From assembly GCA_011109175.1 (NCBI GenBank), contig RDEW01000061.1, forward strand, positions 64,244 to 128,243: a DNA stretch of 64,000 nucleotides. The letters run 5' to 3'. Under the pieces are notes generated by a model, which worked only from the letters and a program-made list of their open reading frames with translations, was not told the origin of the DNA and did not search any database. This document shows, piece after piece, positions 36,000 to 46,527 of the stretch. The position numbers were made by a program, and so were the translations under genes. This DNA comes from Dicyema japonicum. Its lineage: Eukaryota; Dicyemida; Rhombozoa; Dicyemidae. How positions within the stretch are numbered: position 1 is the first letter of the stretch; each line of letters starts with the position of its first letter.

Positions 36000-37142
36000 T
36001 CAATCAAACTCGTCAGCATAAAAAAATATTTTATCTTTGATTCTTTTGCATCCAGTTTTAGAAAAAATAGGCAATGAAGGAGGATAGAAACTGATATCAT
36101 CCATTACAGATTTGACAACTTCACTCTCTTTTCTGTGAGATAAAAGAACATCATTCATTTCGATTTCTCGTCTGGCACATTTTTCCAACTGTATACGCTC
36201 TAATGGAAAAAATGGGACAAACTGATTAACTACAGCCTTTAAAATTAACAAGCTTTGATAATATCCACCTAATTAAATATATTTAAGCCAACCTGGCTCG
36301 TTGTAAATCGTAGTTATTACAAAATCCTCGATGTCACGATATTTAATAGAATTTCTATCGTAACCTAACTTATACAATTCAACAGTTTTGTTTAGAATAA
36401 AGGCAGAACCAGAATTACTTGAATTTAGATAAGGGATTTACCTCAAAAGCAAATATATGGCTTTTCCATAGTCGACGTCGTTAACGACACCAATATGATC
36501 CATAAGTGGAGATATTGAATCCATCACGGCTGAAGGTATTCTCTCAATTTCATCGAACACAAAGATTGAATAAGGACACTCTGTTAGATTACCAACAATC
36601 CAATTTAACAAATTTGACTACAAAATGAATTAAATTTATAACCTTGTGAGTCTCAATCATAGAAATGTCGGAAAAATGCAAAGCGGGGACAAAAATATGA
36701 ACATATTTACTTTCTTTCGAATTAATAACGAATTCTGTTAGTGCACGTGCCAAAAAATTCTTTCCCGTTCCTGTTGGCCCATGGAAAGATAAAACTAACG
36801 GTTTCATTGAATTTTCATTGTTTAAATGAGCCTTCAATGACCTGTAAACTATATTTACAGCTAAAGGTTGCCCGAAAATATTAGAATCCAAAAAATGTTT
36901 AAACCCTAAATCATTTTATAAGTTAAACCTTGCAAATTAGCTTCTTTCCACCCATTTTGACAAATTTCTAAACCAGTTAGCCATTTAGCATATTTTATGG
37001 CTCTATTCACGTTAATTTTTATATTATTATTATTAGGTGGATCGATCAAAGTGTATATTCCAATACCTAAATATTGTTATATAACTATTGAACTAGTTAA
37101 AATTATAATGACAAAATTTATGCACGCCGAAAAGGATAACAT
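36000..37142 (-). CDS. torsin AAA+ ATPase
   Basis: ER/nuclear-envelope lumenal AAA+ protein of the torsin family. Six exons with introns of 27, 23, 25, 24 and 24 nt; 339 aa, divisible by three. An N-terminal hydrophobic signal (MLSFSACINFVIIILT) precedes EICQNGWKEANLQG, NIFGQPLAVNIVYRSLKAHL, Walker A GPTGTGKNF (torsins use GxxGTGKN with Asn), YVHIFVPALHFS, Walker B IFVFDEIERIPSAVMDSI, sensor-1 region LLLSNSG, and C-terminal NQFVPFFPLERIQLEKC plus a conserved cysteine in SKTGCKRIKDKIFFYAD. All catalytic boxes are intact. Partners LAP1/LULL1 are not in this window. Confidence 0.95.
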
Positions 37143-37194
37143 TTAAAAATATTTAAAAAATAATATAAAATGAATTTAATAATTAATTTAATGC

Positions 37195-37590
37195 AACATT
37201 GTACTAACTCCAAAGAATCAACTCGATATACCGGAAAACAATCAGTATGCTTTCCCCACGTAATGGATCAACAGTCGACCCACTACTCATGGAAGCTAAG
37301 ATCCGTAGTCGTGGCTCCGGATTTCTTCGCCTCTGTGAGGAAGATGGAAATCCGCTTCGCCTAATCCTTCCCATGGCAAGAGAAAACCGATTGGATAAGA
37401 AATTCCCCTCCCCGATTGGATTCCTCTGCAAGACCGAGAGAAGGCTCTTCCGGAAATTAGTGGGGACGATGGAGGATCACAGACGTCGAATGGCACAAGT
37501 GATTGCGAGGACTGGGATCACCTAACTGTCTGACTCTTTTGTCTTTCTTTCTCGGTGTTCCCGGGGTTATTAAAATAAATAAAAATAAAT
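37195..37590 (+). mobile_element. LINE group C 3' end
   Basis: Plus-strand open frame (37247-37525) with GSGFLRLCEEDGNPLRLIL, KTERRLFRKLVGTMEDHRR and ARTGIT-stop, then a TTTCTTTCTCGGTGTTCC 3' UTR and AATAAATAAAAATAAAT tail. The same terminal motif and UTR recur at 11350-11645 and 44580-44880. It lies just upstream of the torsin start, on the opposite strand. Confidence 0.75.
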
Positions 37591-37599
37591 TGTACTAAC

Positions 37600-38735
37600 T
37601 CGGTAATTATCGTCGGTAATTATTTTCCTAAAGATGTATCCAAAGCAATATCAAATCAGAAAAAAACAAACTCATGTGGCCCGGACGGAATTCCTCTTAT
37701 TCTGCTGAAACACTTGGGCCCAGCATAAATAACTGCATTGACAATCATCTACAACACATCGCTGAACATAAATACCATCCCGACTTTATGGAAACTATCA
37801 AAAATTCGTCCAATATTGAAGTCGGGAAGAACGAAGAACTATCCTGGCTTTTACAGAACAGTCTCCCTTATATATGTTTTGTCGAGAATCCTGAAGAAAC
37901 TGGTTCTAAAACTTATTTGCTTATCTTTCCCATAACCTACATTCCAGCATGTCTTCAAGGATGGATTATCAACAACATTTTTTCTAACAACTTTAATGAA
38001 GTTTGTATTTGATAGACATGAGAACAACCCAAAACAAGAAAAATCAATCTTATGTACAATCGACAATCAAAAAGCATTCGACTCTGTCCCAAGGAAGTTC
38101 CTCAAACAAAAATTATTGCTGACAAAAATTCTTACACCACTAAAGTTATGGATACCAAACTTCTAAGTAGACGCCGAAGGAAAGTGTCCATCGGGAACAA
38201 GAGTTCCAGATCGAGATTGCTATCCAATGGTGTACCTCAGGGATTTCTTTTGTCACCAATCCTCTTTAATTTGTTTTTGAATAATCCCCCCGATCTTATG
38301 AATAATAATGACATGCTATCTTCTTATGCCGATGACATAGTTGTCGCATCTAGGGACGTAAATGTCGAACATGCTAAAGAAAGACTAAAGGAATACTAAA
38401 TAACATAATGGATGGTTGTGCGAAAATGTGCTGCATGGGGATCTAACCTGTCGGCAACGAACCTAATAAAAATTCAAGAGATCCAGTCAAGAGCAATAAA
38501 ATTACTGGAAAAATATACAGATAAAGAAATTGCCCCCAGAGCACTCGAGTCTATCATAGAGGCAACTGGAGGCAATTTCAGAAGAGAAGGGGAAAAAGAC
38601 CCCCGTCCGTATAGAAAATGTGTGGGATCACGGTCGGAGCATCGAGAAAAAATGGCCCGATTATTGAGAGATGCCGGGAACACCTGAATATTAATTAGTG
38701 GTTAAGACGGTGTTTCTTTGGCTTAAATAATAATA
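37600..38735 (+). mobile_element. LINE group C RT relic
   Basis: Plus strand, several shifted frames: NSCGPDGIPLILLKHLGPA (37660-37725), ALTIIYNTSLNINTIPTLWK, a YRTVSLIYVLSRILKKLVL stretch, NGVPQGFLLSPILFNLFLN (38220-38280), SSYADDIVVASRDVNVEHA (38320-38370), then KCAAWGSNLSATNLIKIQEI and ARLLRDAGNT-stop at 38687. YADD is intact but upstream frames are broken. The 3' end is an ATAATAATAATAATCG tail. Confidence 0.85.
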
Positions 38736-40419
38736 ATAATAATCGTAATGTACGTTCCTGAACTTAACCTCTTGATGGCATAACACGCTAATTCTGCTTC
38801 TTTCCAAATCCCTTCATAAAATATTCTGTTTAGTGTTAGAAGAGATCCCTCTGATGTTGTAAGTTGCAATTGAAAACAGAGTAGAGTAGACAGACTGAGA
38901 ATGTGATAAAGATAATGAAATTATTAGTGAGGAGTCAATCATTTCGATGAACTACGGAAGCGCAAGAGGAGGAAATTTGTATGGAGAAAACAGGTAGAAC
39001 GGATAGCAAAGAGCACGGCTCGGGGGGGGGAACTGTAAGTTTTGACATGTTTATGAGTAACTAACTGTACTAGCTCCATTTCTGATATGGATCTGGGAAT
39101 ACTTTAACTAACTCTACTAGTTTTACTTCTGGTATGGATCTGAATTTTGGCTCCCACATGACCGACCACCATGGTCATTTTATCATCAAACCTTTTTCCG
39201 ACCGGAACCATCAATTACTCGTGGGAACGCTTAGCACATTCAGTTTTATTTTTAATGGCAGTCGACCTCCTACTTGTTAATGAGGTAAAGGTAACTAAAT
39301 AACTAACAAGCTCTGAAGCAACTCACTTGTTGTTTAAAACGATGCACAACTAGGTTTTTAATTCGAAACCTTAGAATCAAGCTTCCTTATCCCAGCAAGT
39401 TTGTGACCAAGTCTACTTCATAAATATGTACCTACATCATTTAAGAAGGATATCAACTGTAATGACCCCAATCCAAAAGATCTCCTCTAGTTATCAATTT
39501 ATTTTTCTGACTTCAAGGAAAACGAGTCCTCTCCGAACTTGAACATTTTGTCATAGTTAAAAACCGTAATCAACACACTAGATGTAGGACATGCTCAAGG
39601 GATCTCAATAAGACCCATGATTACTTGCTGTGTTCCTTTTCTCTCCCAGTATCGAATTTTATATGTGATCTACCCCCAGATCAGAACCCGATCGTTATTG
39701 ATTACTCTATTATTCATACGTACCACGGTCAAACTGTTTTTTAAACTACAAAAAAACGAGATGGGATAATTTTAGATATATAACTGGAGTACCTTTAAAA
39801 GGCTTATTATTGATGATTTTACCTTTTAGGATAAACAAGTGAATTTATCTTAAAAAGATTCATCCATGACTAAAACTCTTATTTTAACGGAGAAATCCTT
39901 ATCTCATTAAAGAAAGAAGACACCTAAAAATTTAAGACTATCAATCATCAACTTTATTGAATAAAAAATAAACTCGCTTATTTAAAAAATTAGAAAGAAA
40001 AAATTGTTTAACTTATTTTTTGTCTTAACCTCTTTCCAAATGCCACTATGATCCCGATATTTTCCACATGAAAAATATTTGATCAAATGATCACCATGTT
40101 CTCAAAGCCATCTACATTTCTCAATACTCTATTTCCCACCTCTCTTATTTTGATCGGATTTATTCCTCACCCTATGAAATAACTTTCCAGGTTTTTATTG
40201 ACCAAACATACATTGTTTAGTCTTTTCCGTATTTATTGTTTAGTCTTTTCAAACAAATCTAGTTATCCACTATCCTTTCTCTTACAAAAATTTCCTTTTC
40301 CGTAGACTGTGCCTGTTATATTTTTGTGTCTCTCTTTCGATAAGAAGTTCGTTAGAGATCAATTCTCTCCTCCTCACTTTTCAATATTTACTTCAGCGAC
40401 ATGCCCACAACTCACAAAA
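38736..40419. other. unassigned, probable LINE remnants
   Basis: No host gene recognised. A run of nine to ten G lies near 39024. Plus-strand short frames around 39470-39760 (FSDFKENESSPNLNILS, VINTLDVGHAQGISIRPMI) are repetitive-looking and may derive from a retroelement, without a diagnostic motif. Confidence 0.35.
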
Positions 40420-40765
40420 CTCTCTATCGAGCCATGTTTCTGATATGCATGCGCCTCTAGGGGACCGTCCATATCTTGTACAAATATGAGGAAGATTAGG
40501 GAAATGCAAAAGAAGGCTTTCAGAGTAACGGTACATTGAGTTTGTTGAGGTCACCGAACAGGACCGACGCCTCTGGAGACCATTATGAGATTAGATTTCA
40601 GAGTGCTGCCCCGTAAATTCAGTCAGTCGTTGCTGTACGATCATGCGCGGGCACGAGGGAGGAACACCCCGCAAAGATGAGATCACTGTTGGAACGCATC
40701 GAGATCACGCGATAATTAGTTTGGTTTTACCGTGGACTTGAGTTGTTAAATAAATAAAATAAATA
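40420..40765 (+). mobile_element. LINE group D 3' end, copy D1
   Basis: Plus-strand pieces CTIMRGHEG, RKDEI and HRDHAIISLVLPWT, followed by AATAAATAAAATAAAT. The same terminus is found in D2 (55391-55781, minus strand). The upstream SYACASWGPS-like region seen in D2 places it among non-LTR elements. Confidence 0.65.
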
Positions 40766-41383
40766 ATCTTATGTTAATAATATCATCATTGCACCAAAGA
40801 GAAAAACATTCAAGTAGCTTCATTTAATGTTCAAAATCACCTAAATTTTATATTTGACTGGATAGCTACAAACTGGATGTCTTTATTCCCACTTAGCCTT
40901 CAATAACCTAATTTACCAAAGACTGAAAACAACTCAACTATACTACTGCACCATCCCTACACAATCGGTTTCAGTTTCTGACAGAAAATTCAACAATTCT
41001 CAAAAGATAAACGAATGCAGTAGTTGGCCAATCTAAATAATCTCTTATCCTTTTATACGAGCCATTCTAAACTGAGCATTATGCTTATCACTCACCCACA
41101 TAAAAAAGTCTCAGCTGAAGCAAACTAAGCTTAAAATATATTACAGAATGTTTAAAATCTACCCTGCTGCACACTTTACTTCATCCATGACTTCATCTAT
41201 TTATTCTCGACAATTTCGGCCTTTGTGGTGTTCATGGATAAAATTCGTCTGCATAGTTGACCCGTCTCTATTTTAAGCACCTGACGATGTGATTCTTTGT
41301 CGTTTGACAAAGTCTGCGTCATCAATGTACCTAATTTTCATAACCGCATAATTTTCTGAGCTCAAGCAAAGCCAATTTATATA
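40766..41383. other. unassigned, possible LINE 5' remnant
   Basis: A plus-strand stretch from about 40806 reads VASFNVQNHLNFIFDWIATN, resembling the start of an APE endonuclease domain, then decays. No gene supported. Confidence 0.35.
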
Positions 41384-41575
41384 ATGGAGGAAAATAATGA
41401 GATATTAAATCTATCAGAACTTTACCCGCTGTTGTCACGATTTGCATTACGGAAGACAAGTTTCATTGGCAAGCTAATTCTTCTCACCAGTCGTATAACC
41501 AGGAACATCATAGGGCTTTGTGATCAACCTAACCTCTTTTACCTTGGAGACAAGTTACCACAAGTGTTGATTTAA
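41384..41575 (+). CDS. uncharacterised short open frame
   Basis: 63 aa from ATG, beginning MEENNEILNLSELYPLL and with a helical, basic-hydrophobic middle (SRFALRKTSFIGKLILL). A GT-AG interval of 30 nt near its end (from about 41561) would extend it by a dozen residues. No family recognised. Its end overlaps the convergent frame 41572-41868 by four bases. Could be chance. Confidence 0.3.
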   Translation: MEENNEILNLSELYPLLSRFALRKTSFIGKLILLTSRITRNIIGLCDQPNLFYLGDKLPQVLI

Positions 41576-41868
41576 TTAAATTTGTTGAACCAGAAAACCA
41601 CCGTCATAGTCAGAATGAAAAAATTCAGGTGATCCAAGCCTCCCTCAGCAGTCTTCGCATTTTCGGACTTGAAGGAGTTGTCGTCCAGGGGAACTCCTTT
41701 GGATGGTTTTTGACAAGTGGTCCTTTTTGGATATAATTTAGGATTATTTCTGGCGCCACCAGAGATGGTGAACCACATGACACACGTTAACAATTCCAGC
41801 TCCCTGGAGCCAAAAGGGAAAAGGAGGAACAGAAGAATCAAAAAAATCTTCAATTCAAGTAGCCACAT
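41572..41868 (-). CDS. putative small secreted or membrane protein
   Basis: 98 aa with a strong signal-peptide-like start (MWLLELKIFLILLFLLFPFG), a polar middle with two cysteines, and a second hydrophobic segment (FFILTMTVVFWF) at the end. More balanced base composition than the surroundings. No family recognised, no intron needed. It could be a genuine single-exon gene or an accidental frame. Confidence 0.35.
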   Translation of the reverse strand: MWLLELKIFLILLFLLFPFGSRELELLTCVMWFTISGGARNNPKLYPKRTTCQKPSKGVPLDDNSFKSENAKTAEGGLDHLNFFILTMTVVFWFNKFN

Positions 41869-41887
41869 AGCACCACACTAGGAAATT

Positions 41888-42065
41888 TTTATTATTAAAA
41901 ACATTTTCACAGAACCAAAGAACGTAATATTACTATGGTCCCGTTTGTACCACATGTTTCGAAATTTGCTTCACTAGGCGTCTCTATCGCCCTCTGCTCT
42001 GCGCATCTGTCCGTAGATCTTCTAGGTCTTTTGCAGATTTAAGTTTTCTTCCATTTCAACGTGGC
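41888..42065 (-). mobile_element. LINE group B 3'-end fragment B6
   Basis: Minus-strand sequence matches the 3' end of B4 (24480-24645): GACCTAGAAGATCTACG, GACGCCTAGTGAAG and GTTCTTTGGTTCTGTGAA, then a TTTTTAATAATAAAAA tail. Confidence 0.75.
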
Positions 42066-42236
42066 AATATCAAGTTAATTATTGAAGACTAATACTTTTA
42101 TTAATTAACCCCCATTTGTGTTTCAATTGTTATTTTTAATTATTATTTTATTAATTTTTTAGAATAAGATTTTCTGGTGATGTATATAAAATATTTAATT
42201 TAGTTGCATAGTAGCTTAATATTTCTGTTACCTCAA

Positions 42237-42811
42237 ATGTCAGAAAAAATAAGAGATCTGAAACGCAAAATAGAAGAGGAAGAAGAAATGAAGTCATTAA
42301 GATATTTAAAAATTTAGAAAACTTATAAACGATTCAGTGGAAGAACTTAAAATGAAAATAAATAAAATGCAGCAAGAATTAGATTCAGATGATGAAGCTG
42401 GTTTTTCCTAAAAATTAAAGAAAACAAATGGAAATCAATGTACGAGGCACAGCAAGAAACAAACAAACAGTTGAAAAATCAAATTGCTCATTTGCACAAT
42501 CGGATTGCTGAAGCGAGAGCAATGTCAAAAGATGGTTTATTAATAAACCACAATTTTAGGCAATAAACTTAACAAATTGGATGACAACGGAGAAGTAAAG
42601 TTGATATAACTTAGCAGGTGACTCCATATATGATAAAAGTTCTTCAAAGAGAAAGAAATAATTTGAAATCTCAGTTAAAAGATTTGGAATGGAGACTTGA
42701 CCAGGAATCTAAAGTAACAGTGCACAATTTACAACTTTTCATATTAAATTTAAACTTATTTAGGCATACTATAAATCATTGGAAGAGAGAAAAAATATGA
42801 GACTGAAATAA
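42237..42811 (+). CDS. CCDC169: CCDC169-like coiled-coil protein
   Basis: Six exons; introns of 25, 20, 25, 20 and 50 nt; 144 aa, divisible by three. Almost entirely coiled coil. Residues such as NKWKSMYEAQQETNKQLKNQI, VLQRERNNLKSQLKDLEWRL and LDQESKAYYKSLEERK line up with CCDC169 ([54 protein letters not shown]). The function of the family is poorly known. The frame ends at 42809-42811 after an A6 run; adding one A would continue a further coiled coil (YETEINSAKREIKAIKQ) to about 42966, so the true C-terminus may be longer or the run may hold an indel. Confidence 0.8.
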
Positions 42812-43267
42812 ATTCAGCTAAGCGTGAAATAAAAGCAATAAAACAACGTGTCGTGAAAACCCTGAGTGCCATTGATGAAGAGCACGTGTATTCTATTTAT
42901 ATATTTAAAGTAAAAAGGAAAAATATGCCTAAGAGACAATATCTTAATTTAAAAAATAGATATTAATAACAAATTTTAACTTTATGAATTAATTTTATTA
43001 GATATATCAAGATTAGCTATTGATTAATTGATCGAAAAGTTGAGCATCTAACACAGCTCTATTGTAAACAATCTATTTATAGTCTCGTGGCTTATGTAAT
43101 CCTTCCGTCCAATTGTTTGATGTTCATAAACTAGTAATCTAGAGATGTCGAGTGCACAAACCTTGTTTGTTAGAATAAGGAACAGCTCAAATCAGAAGAA
43201 ACTCAAATGAGATCGCCGCTCATAAAATTGAACGGAAAATGATTTAGTTATTAACTTTAAATTTTTT

Positions 43268-43465
43268 TTGAAACACAGCACTTTTCATGAGAGCCGTACA
43301 GGCATTATAATAAAAAAAGTTATGATAACTAATCGCGGAAAGAGAACAAGAAATGTTCTTCACTTCTTTTTGTTCCTGTGGGTACTTTTAAAAGATCCGG
43401 TTCCCCAGCAAAGTATTCACTATGAGAATGTTCTTCGTCATACCCAAAGCATCGTAGATGCGTTA
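43268..43465 (-). mobile_element. tRNA-derived SINE, copy S3, 5'-truncated and old
   Basis: On the minus strand this shows ACGCATCTACGATGC, AGTGAATACTTTGCTGG-like body sequence, AAAGAAGTGAAGAACATT, ATTAGTTATCATAACTT and the 3' end CGGCTCTCATGAAAAGTGCT, in the same order as S1 and S2. The tRNA head is missing. More diverged than S1/S2. Confidence 0.75.
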
Positions 43466-43549
43466 AATGAGTTCAATTAAATCTAAATGAGTTCTCTTAA
43501 CGATAAAACTAAGATTATTTTTGAGTTCATTTGAATTTAATAAAAACTT

Positions 43550-44470
43550 TCAAAAAATGATTATTTTATTCGATGAATTAATTGACGTCATTCTGCGGCT
43601 GATATCATCAATATTGTGGATAGCTTGTGTTCCCAACTAAATATAATTTAAATCAAAACATTTTCGAAATCACTAAAGGGATTCTCTTTAAGTACGGTCT
43701 CATTAATTATGAAATTAGTACCAAACTATCGTTAATGAACAAACTTACTTGATGAAAAAAACGGTTTTCATTAATTCTAAAAATATTGTGGTCGATTCTG
43801 ATAAACATTCTCATCAAAATGTAAAAACAGGAAGGCATAACACGCTAAAATATATTAAAAACAATACAATTCGTACATTGAACTTGGAACAACCATTATC
43901 AGCCAATTCATCTTCAAATAAGTCAATGTCGGAATAAAACAAAATCTTATCGTTCTTTTTCAAAATTTCATAGTCAATAGCATATTCTGTTTTCTCAACC
44001 TAATTTTAGACTTAAATATTTAAAAAATAAATTATAAAAGATATTTAGGTTATGGATTACTACTTTGTACATTCCCGACAAAGTCCCACAATATAACGAA
44101 AAATATGTCCAATCAAATGGCTTTACTGAATCATTCTTCACAAATTCAAACCCAGATCTAATTTTATCATTGATCACAAATTATAATGAAACCTTGATTT
44201 TTGCCACTCCTGAGAATAAGAAACTGTAAATTTGCTGAGGTTAGATTGATCGACTTCTTTGAGGGCATCCAATGCGTTAATGCTGATTTTAAAGTCTGAT
44301 TTGGTATGCTCTAATAGAATTAAATTGTTTGCATATATCATTTCTGGAGGTTGTAAAATCTCGATTTCTTTTTCAAAACTTTTATTTATATTTAATTTTG
44401 TTACTTTATCCTCTTTTCCCCAAAGATTCAAGAATCGAGTCTTTTCTTGAATAAAATTTCCAATGGCCAT
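43550..44470 (-). CDS. TIPRL: TIP41-like protein (TIPRL), PP2A regulator
   Basis: Binds the catalytic subunits of PP2A-family phosphatases in TOR signalling (family knowledge). Six exons; introns of 35, about 64, 23, 23 and 23 nt give 250 aa, divisible by three. Matching blocks: PPEMIYANNLILLEH, ISINALDALKEV, FTVSYSQEWQKSR, SVKPFDWTYFSLYCGTLSG (family IKPYDWTYTTDYKGTLLG), FYSDIDLFEDELADNG, FNVRIRVMPSCFYILMRMF, IRIDHNIFRINENRFFH. The C-terminal tail is weakly conserved, as usual. Two introns are larger than the genome norm. Confidence 0.93.
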
Positions 44471-44579
44471 TTGAATAGCTAACCTCTTGCATTGAAATTT
44501 AAAAATTTAAATTTATTTTAATAAAACAATAAATAAAATATTAATAATTTAATGAATTTTTAGAAAACGGTTGTGTTTT

Positions 44580-44880
44580 TAATAATCAGGTATACCCTAC
44601 TTAGGAGGGTTAGACTCGCAAAAGTGGAACCTGCTTTCTCTGTGTTTACGAAAAAGATGGAAATCTTTTTCGCCTTACTATAATTTATTTGAAGGAAAAA
44701 CGACCAACTCAAAAATTCGGTTTCCTGATTGATTTCCTTTGAAAGTACGAGACTAGACGTTTCCGATCTACAGTGAACACGATGCGGAAAGTAGACTGGG
44801 ATCACCTAATAGTTTGATGTTTACATTGTCTTTTTTTCTCGGTGTCTTCGGAATTCCTTAAATAAATTAAATACTCACTC
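44580..44880 (+). mobile_element. LINE group C 3'-end fragment, decayed
   Basis: Plus-strand frames give SGTCFLCVYEKDGNLFRLTI, FGFLIDFL and WDHLIV, matching the group C terminus at 37195-37590, then TTTTTTTCTCGGTGTCTTC and AATAAATTAAATA. Diverged, with stops. Confidence 0.65.
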
Positions 44881-44994
44881 CGTTAGAAATAACTCTTTTT
44901 TAAAATCAATTAAATTTAATTATTATAATCTAAATATATCCTCAATATTAACTATGTAATAAAAAAATTACATAATTTAAGTCGTGATTTAGAA

Positions 44995-45365
44995 ATGGAC
45001 GTTGAGGAATCTAAATCTCCACCTTCAAAAGGCCGAATTACGCTTAAAAAGGCAACTATTAATAAATTATGTTTAGTGGAATGCTAATGCTTTATGGTCT
45101 TGGGGTTAATTTATTAATTCTTAAATGTAGACAGTAGCATTGATAATTGCGCAATATGTCGTTGTCATTTAATGGATAAGTGCTTAGACTGTCAGGCTTC
45201 GGAAGAAGTCAATTGTGAACTTTCCCGAGGAATTTGCAATGTTTAATTTTTAATTACTTTATATAGCACGTTTTTCATTACCATTGTATTTCTCGATGGC
45301 TGGTTAATAGAAAAGTATGTCCTCTTGATAACTCTCGCTGGCAGTACATATCTCTAGATAATTAG
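44995..45365 (+). CDS. RBX1: RBX1/ROC1 RING-H2 subunit of cullin ligases
   Basis: Recruits the E2 enzyme to cullin-RING ubiquitin ligases. Four exons with introns 45052-45076 (25 nt, GC-AG), 26 nt and 26 nt; 97 aa, divisible by three. N-terminal beta strand [15 protein letters not shown] equals the cullin-binding FEVKKWNAVALWAWD. The RING-H2 with its extra zinc site follows: [41 protein letters not shown]. The first intron is accepted because only removal of a 25-nt interval starting with GC restores KKWNA. Complete and close to the 108-aa human protein. Confidence 0.95.
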
Positions 45366-45449
45366 ATTTGTTTGATTTTTATTAATTAACTTTGTTGGGT
45401 AATGTTGTTAGCTCATTCTATTTTTAATAAATAAATTAAATTATTAGGC

Positions 45450-45885
45450 TTTTATTAGCGAATTATCCAAATGTTGAATCTGCTCATATTCCTATGAAAA
45501 ATAACTTAGATCACTTGAGGCTAAAATAAGTGTACCTTCGTATTTTTGTCATTTAGCTTTTCTTTAATAGTCATTCTCCTTTAACTTTTGTCTGATGAAC
45601 TTTCAATCAGAAAAACAAATTTTTTATCGCTAAGTACCAACGTTCTAAAAAATTATTCATAAAACAAATTCGATCCAAATTTTCTTATGACTATCTAAAT
45701 GTTATTTTATTCAAACTTGTAAATGTGGAAGAATGGTCAACACGAAAGGTCTTTACGCTCTCTCCTGCCGGAGGAGTGCTGGAAGGAGTCATAAACACGC
45801 CACAATCAATGGAACTATTGCTTGGGGACTTAAATATTACACCACATGGTATGATTAATTCGACTAATCTAAAAGAATATAATTA
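45450..45885 (+). CDS. possible unassigned multi-exon gene
   Basis: Three plus-strand coding-like pieces: LLANYPNVESAHIPMKNNL (45457-45530), LFFNSHSPLTF (about 45558-45590), and after a 21-nt GT-AG interval a 95-codon open stretch (about 45612-45885) with FIAKYQRSKKLFIKQI, EEWSTRKVFTLSPAGGVLEG and LLLGDLNITPHGMINS before TAA. The last part has protein-like composition. The first junction does not splice cleanly (a TAA precedes the donor). No family recognised; could be a decayed gene. Confidence 0.4.
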
Positions 45886-46527
45886 AATAAACATAGAAGG
45901 AAGTTTGTAGTAAACAACTAATTACGTGTATCCAGTTTTAACGGTCGCAGAATCAAAGACCTTTCAATATTACACAAATTTATATAAAAAAAAAACTAGC
46001 GGAAGAAAAAAAACGTCCAGTCCATGCCATTATGAGAGCCCATCAAGTAAATTGGAAAAAGCAAATAATCATTTTTTGTGCCAGCGAGAGACTAGGTGCC
46101 GCAGGTTAATCACATGACATCATTCTAGTTCAATTAAGAAGAGAAGGAACAGATAAAAGTAAGAGAAATCTTTAACCAAACAACCAGTGGGGGAGTGGAA
46201 CCTGCTAAGGATTTATGTTTTGTTTATTACAGTTCATGCTAAATCAAAATTAGTAGGGCAACCGAAAAGTTGCCCTTAAAATCAAAAAATAACCTTAAAA
46301 AATCAATTAAATTGTCTTAAAAATTAAATTGTTGACCTAATGGTATAATAAAAAGTTGACCTAAAAATGAAAAGTTAATTTAATATTTATTTGTTAAAAC
46401 ACAAAATTAGATTAAATTTACAATTTCCGGTAAGAGGTAGTTTGTTGGTGAGGTAATGACGTGCCTCGTTTCTTCTCTGTACATCGGATAAGAAAAATGT
46501 CTAGAAAGCAGAGATACAAAAGAAAAT
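45886..46527. other. unassigned region before LINE B3
   Basis: Holds a 63-aa frame at 45926-46117 of no known family and a perfect hairpin at about 46258-46277 (GGGCAAC, six-base loop, GTTGCCC). May include the 5' UTR of LINE copy B3. Confidence 0.35.

Noticed and set aside
39020-39036. Poly-G run as a regulatory quadruplex
   Set aside because: A single G run without partner runs; more likely a simple repeat or assembly feature.
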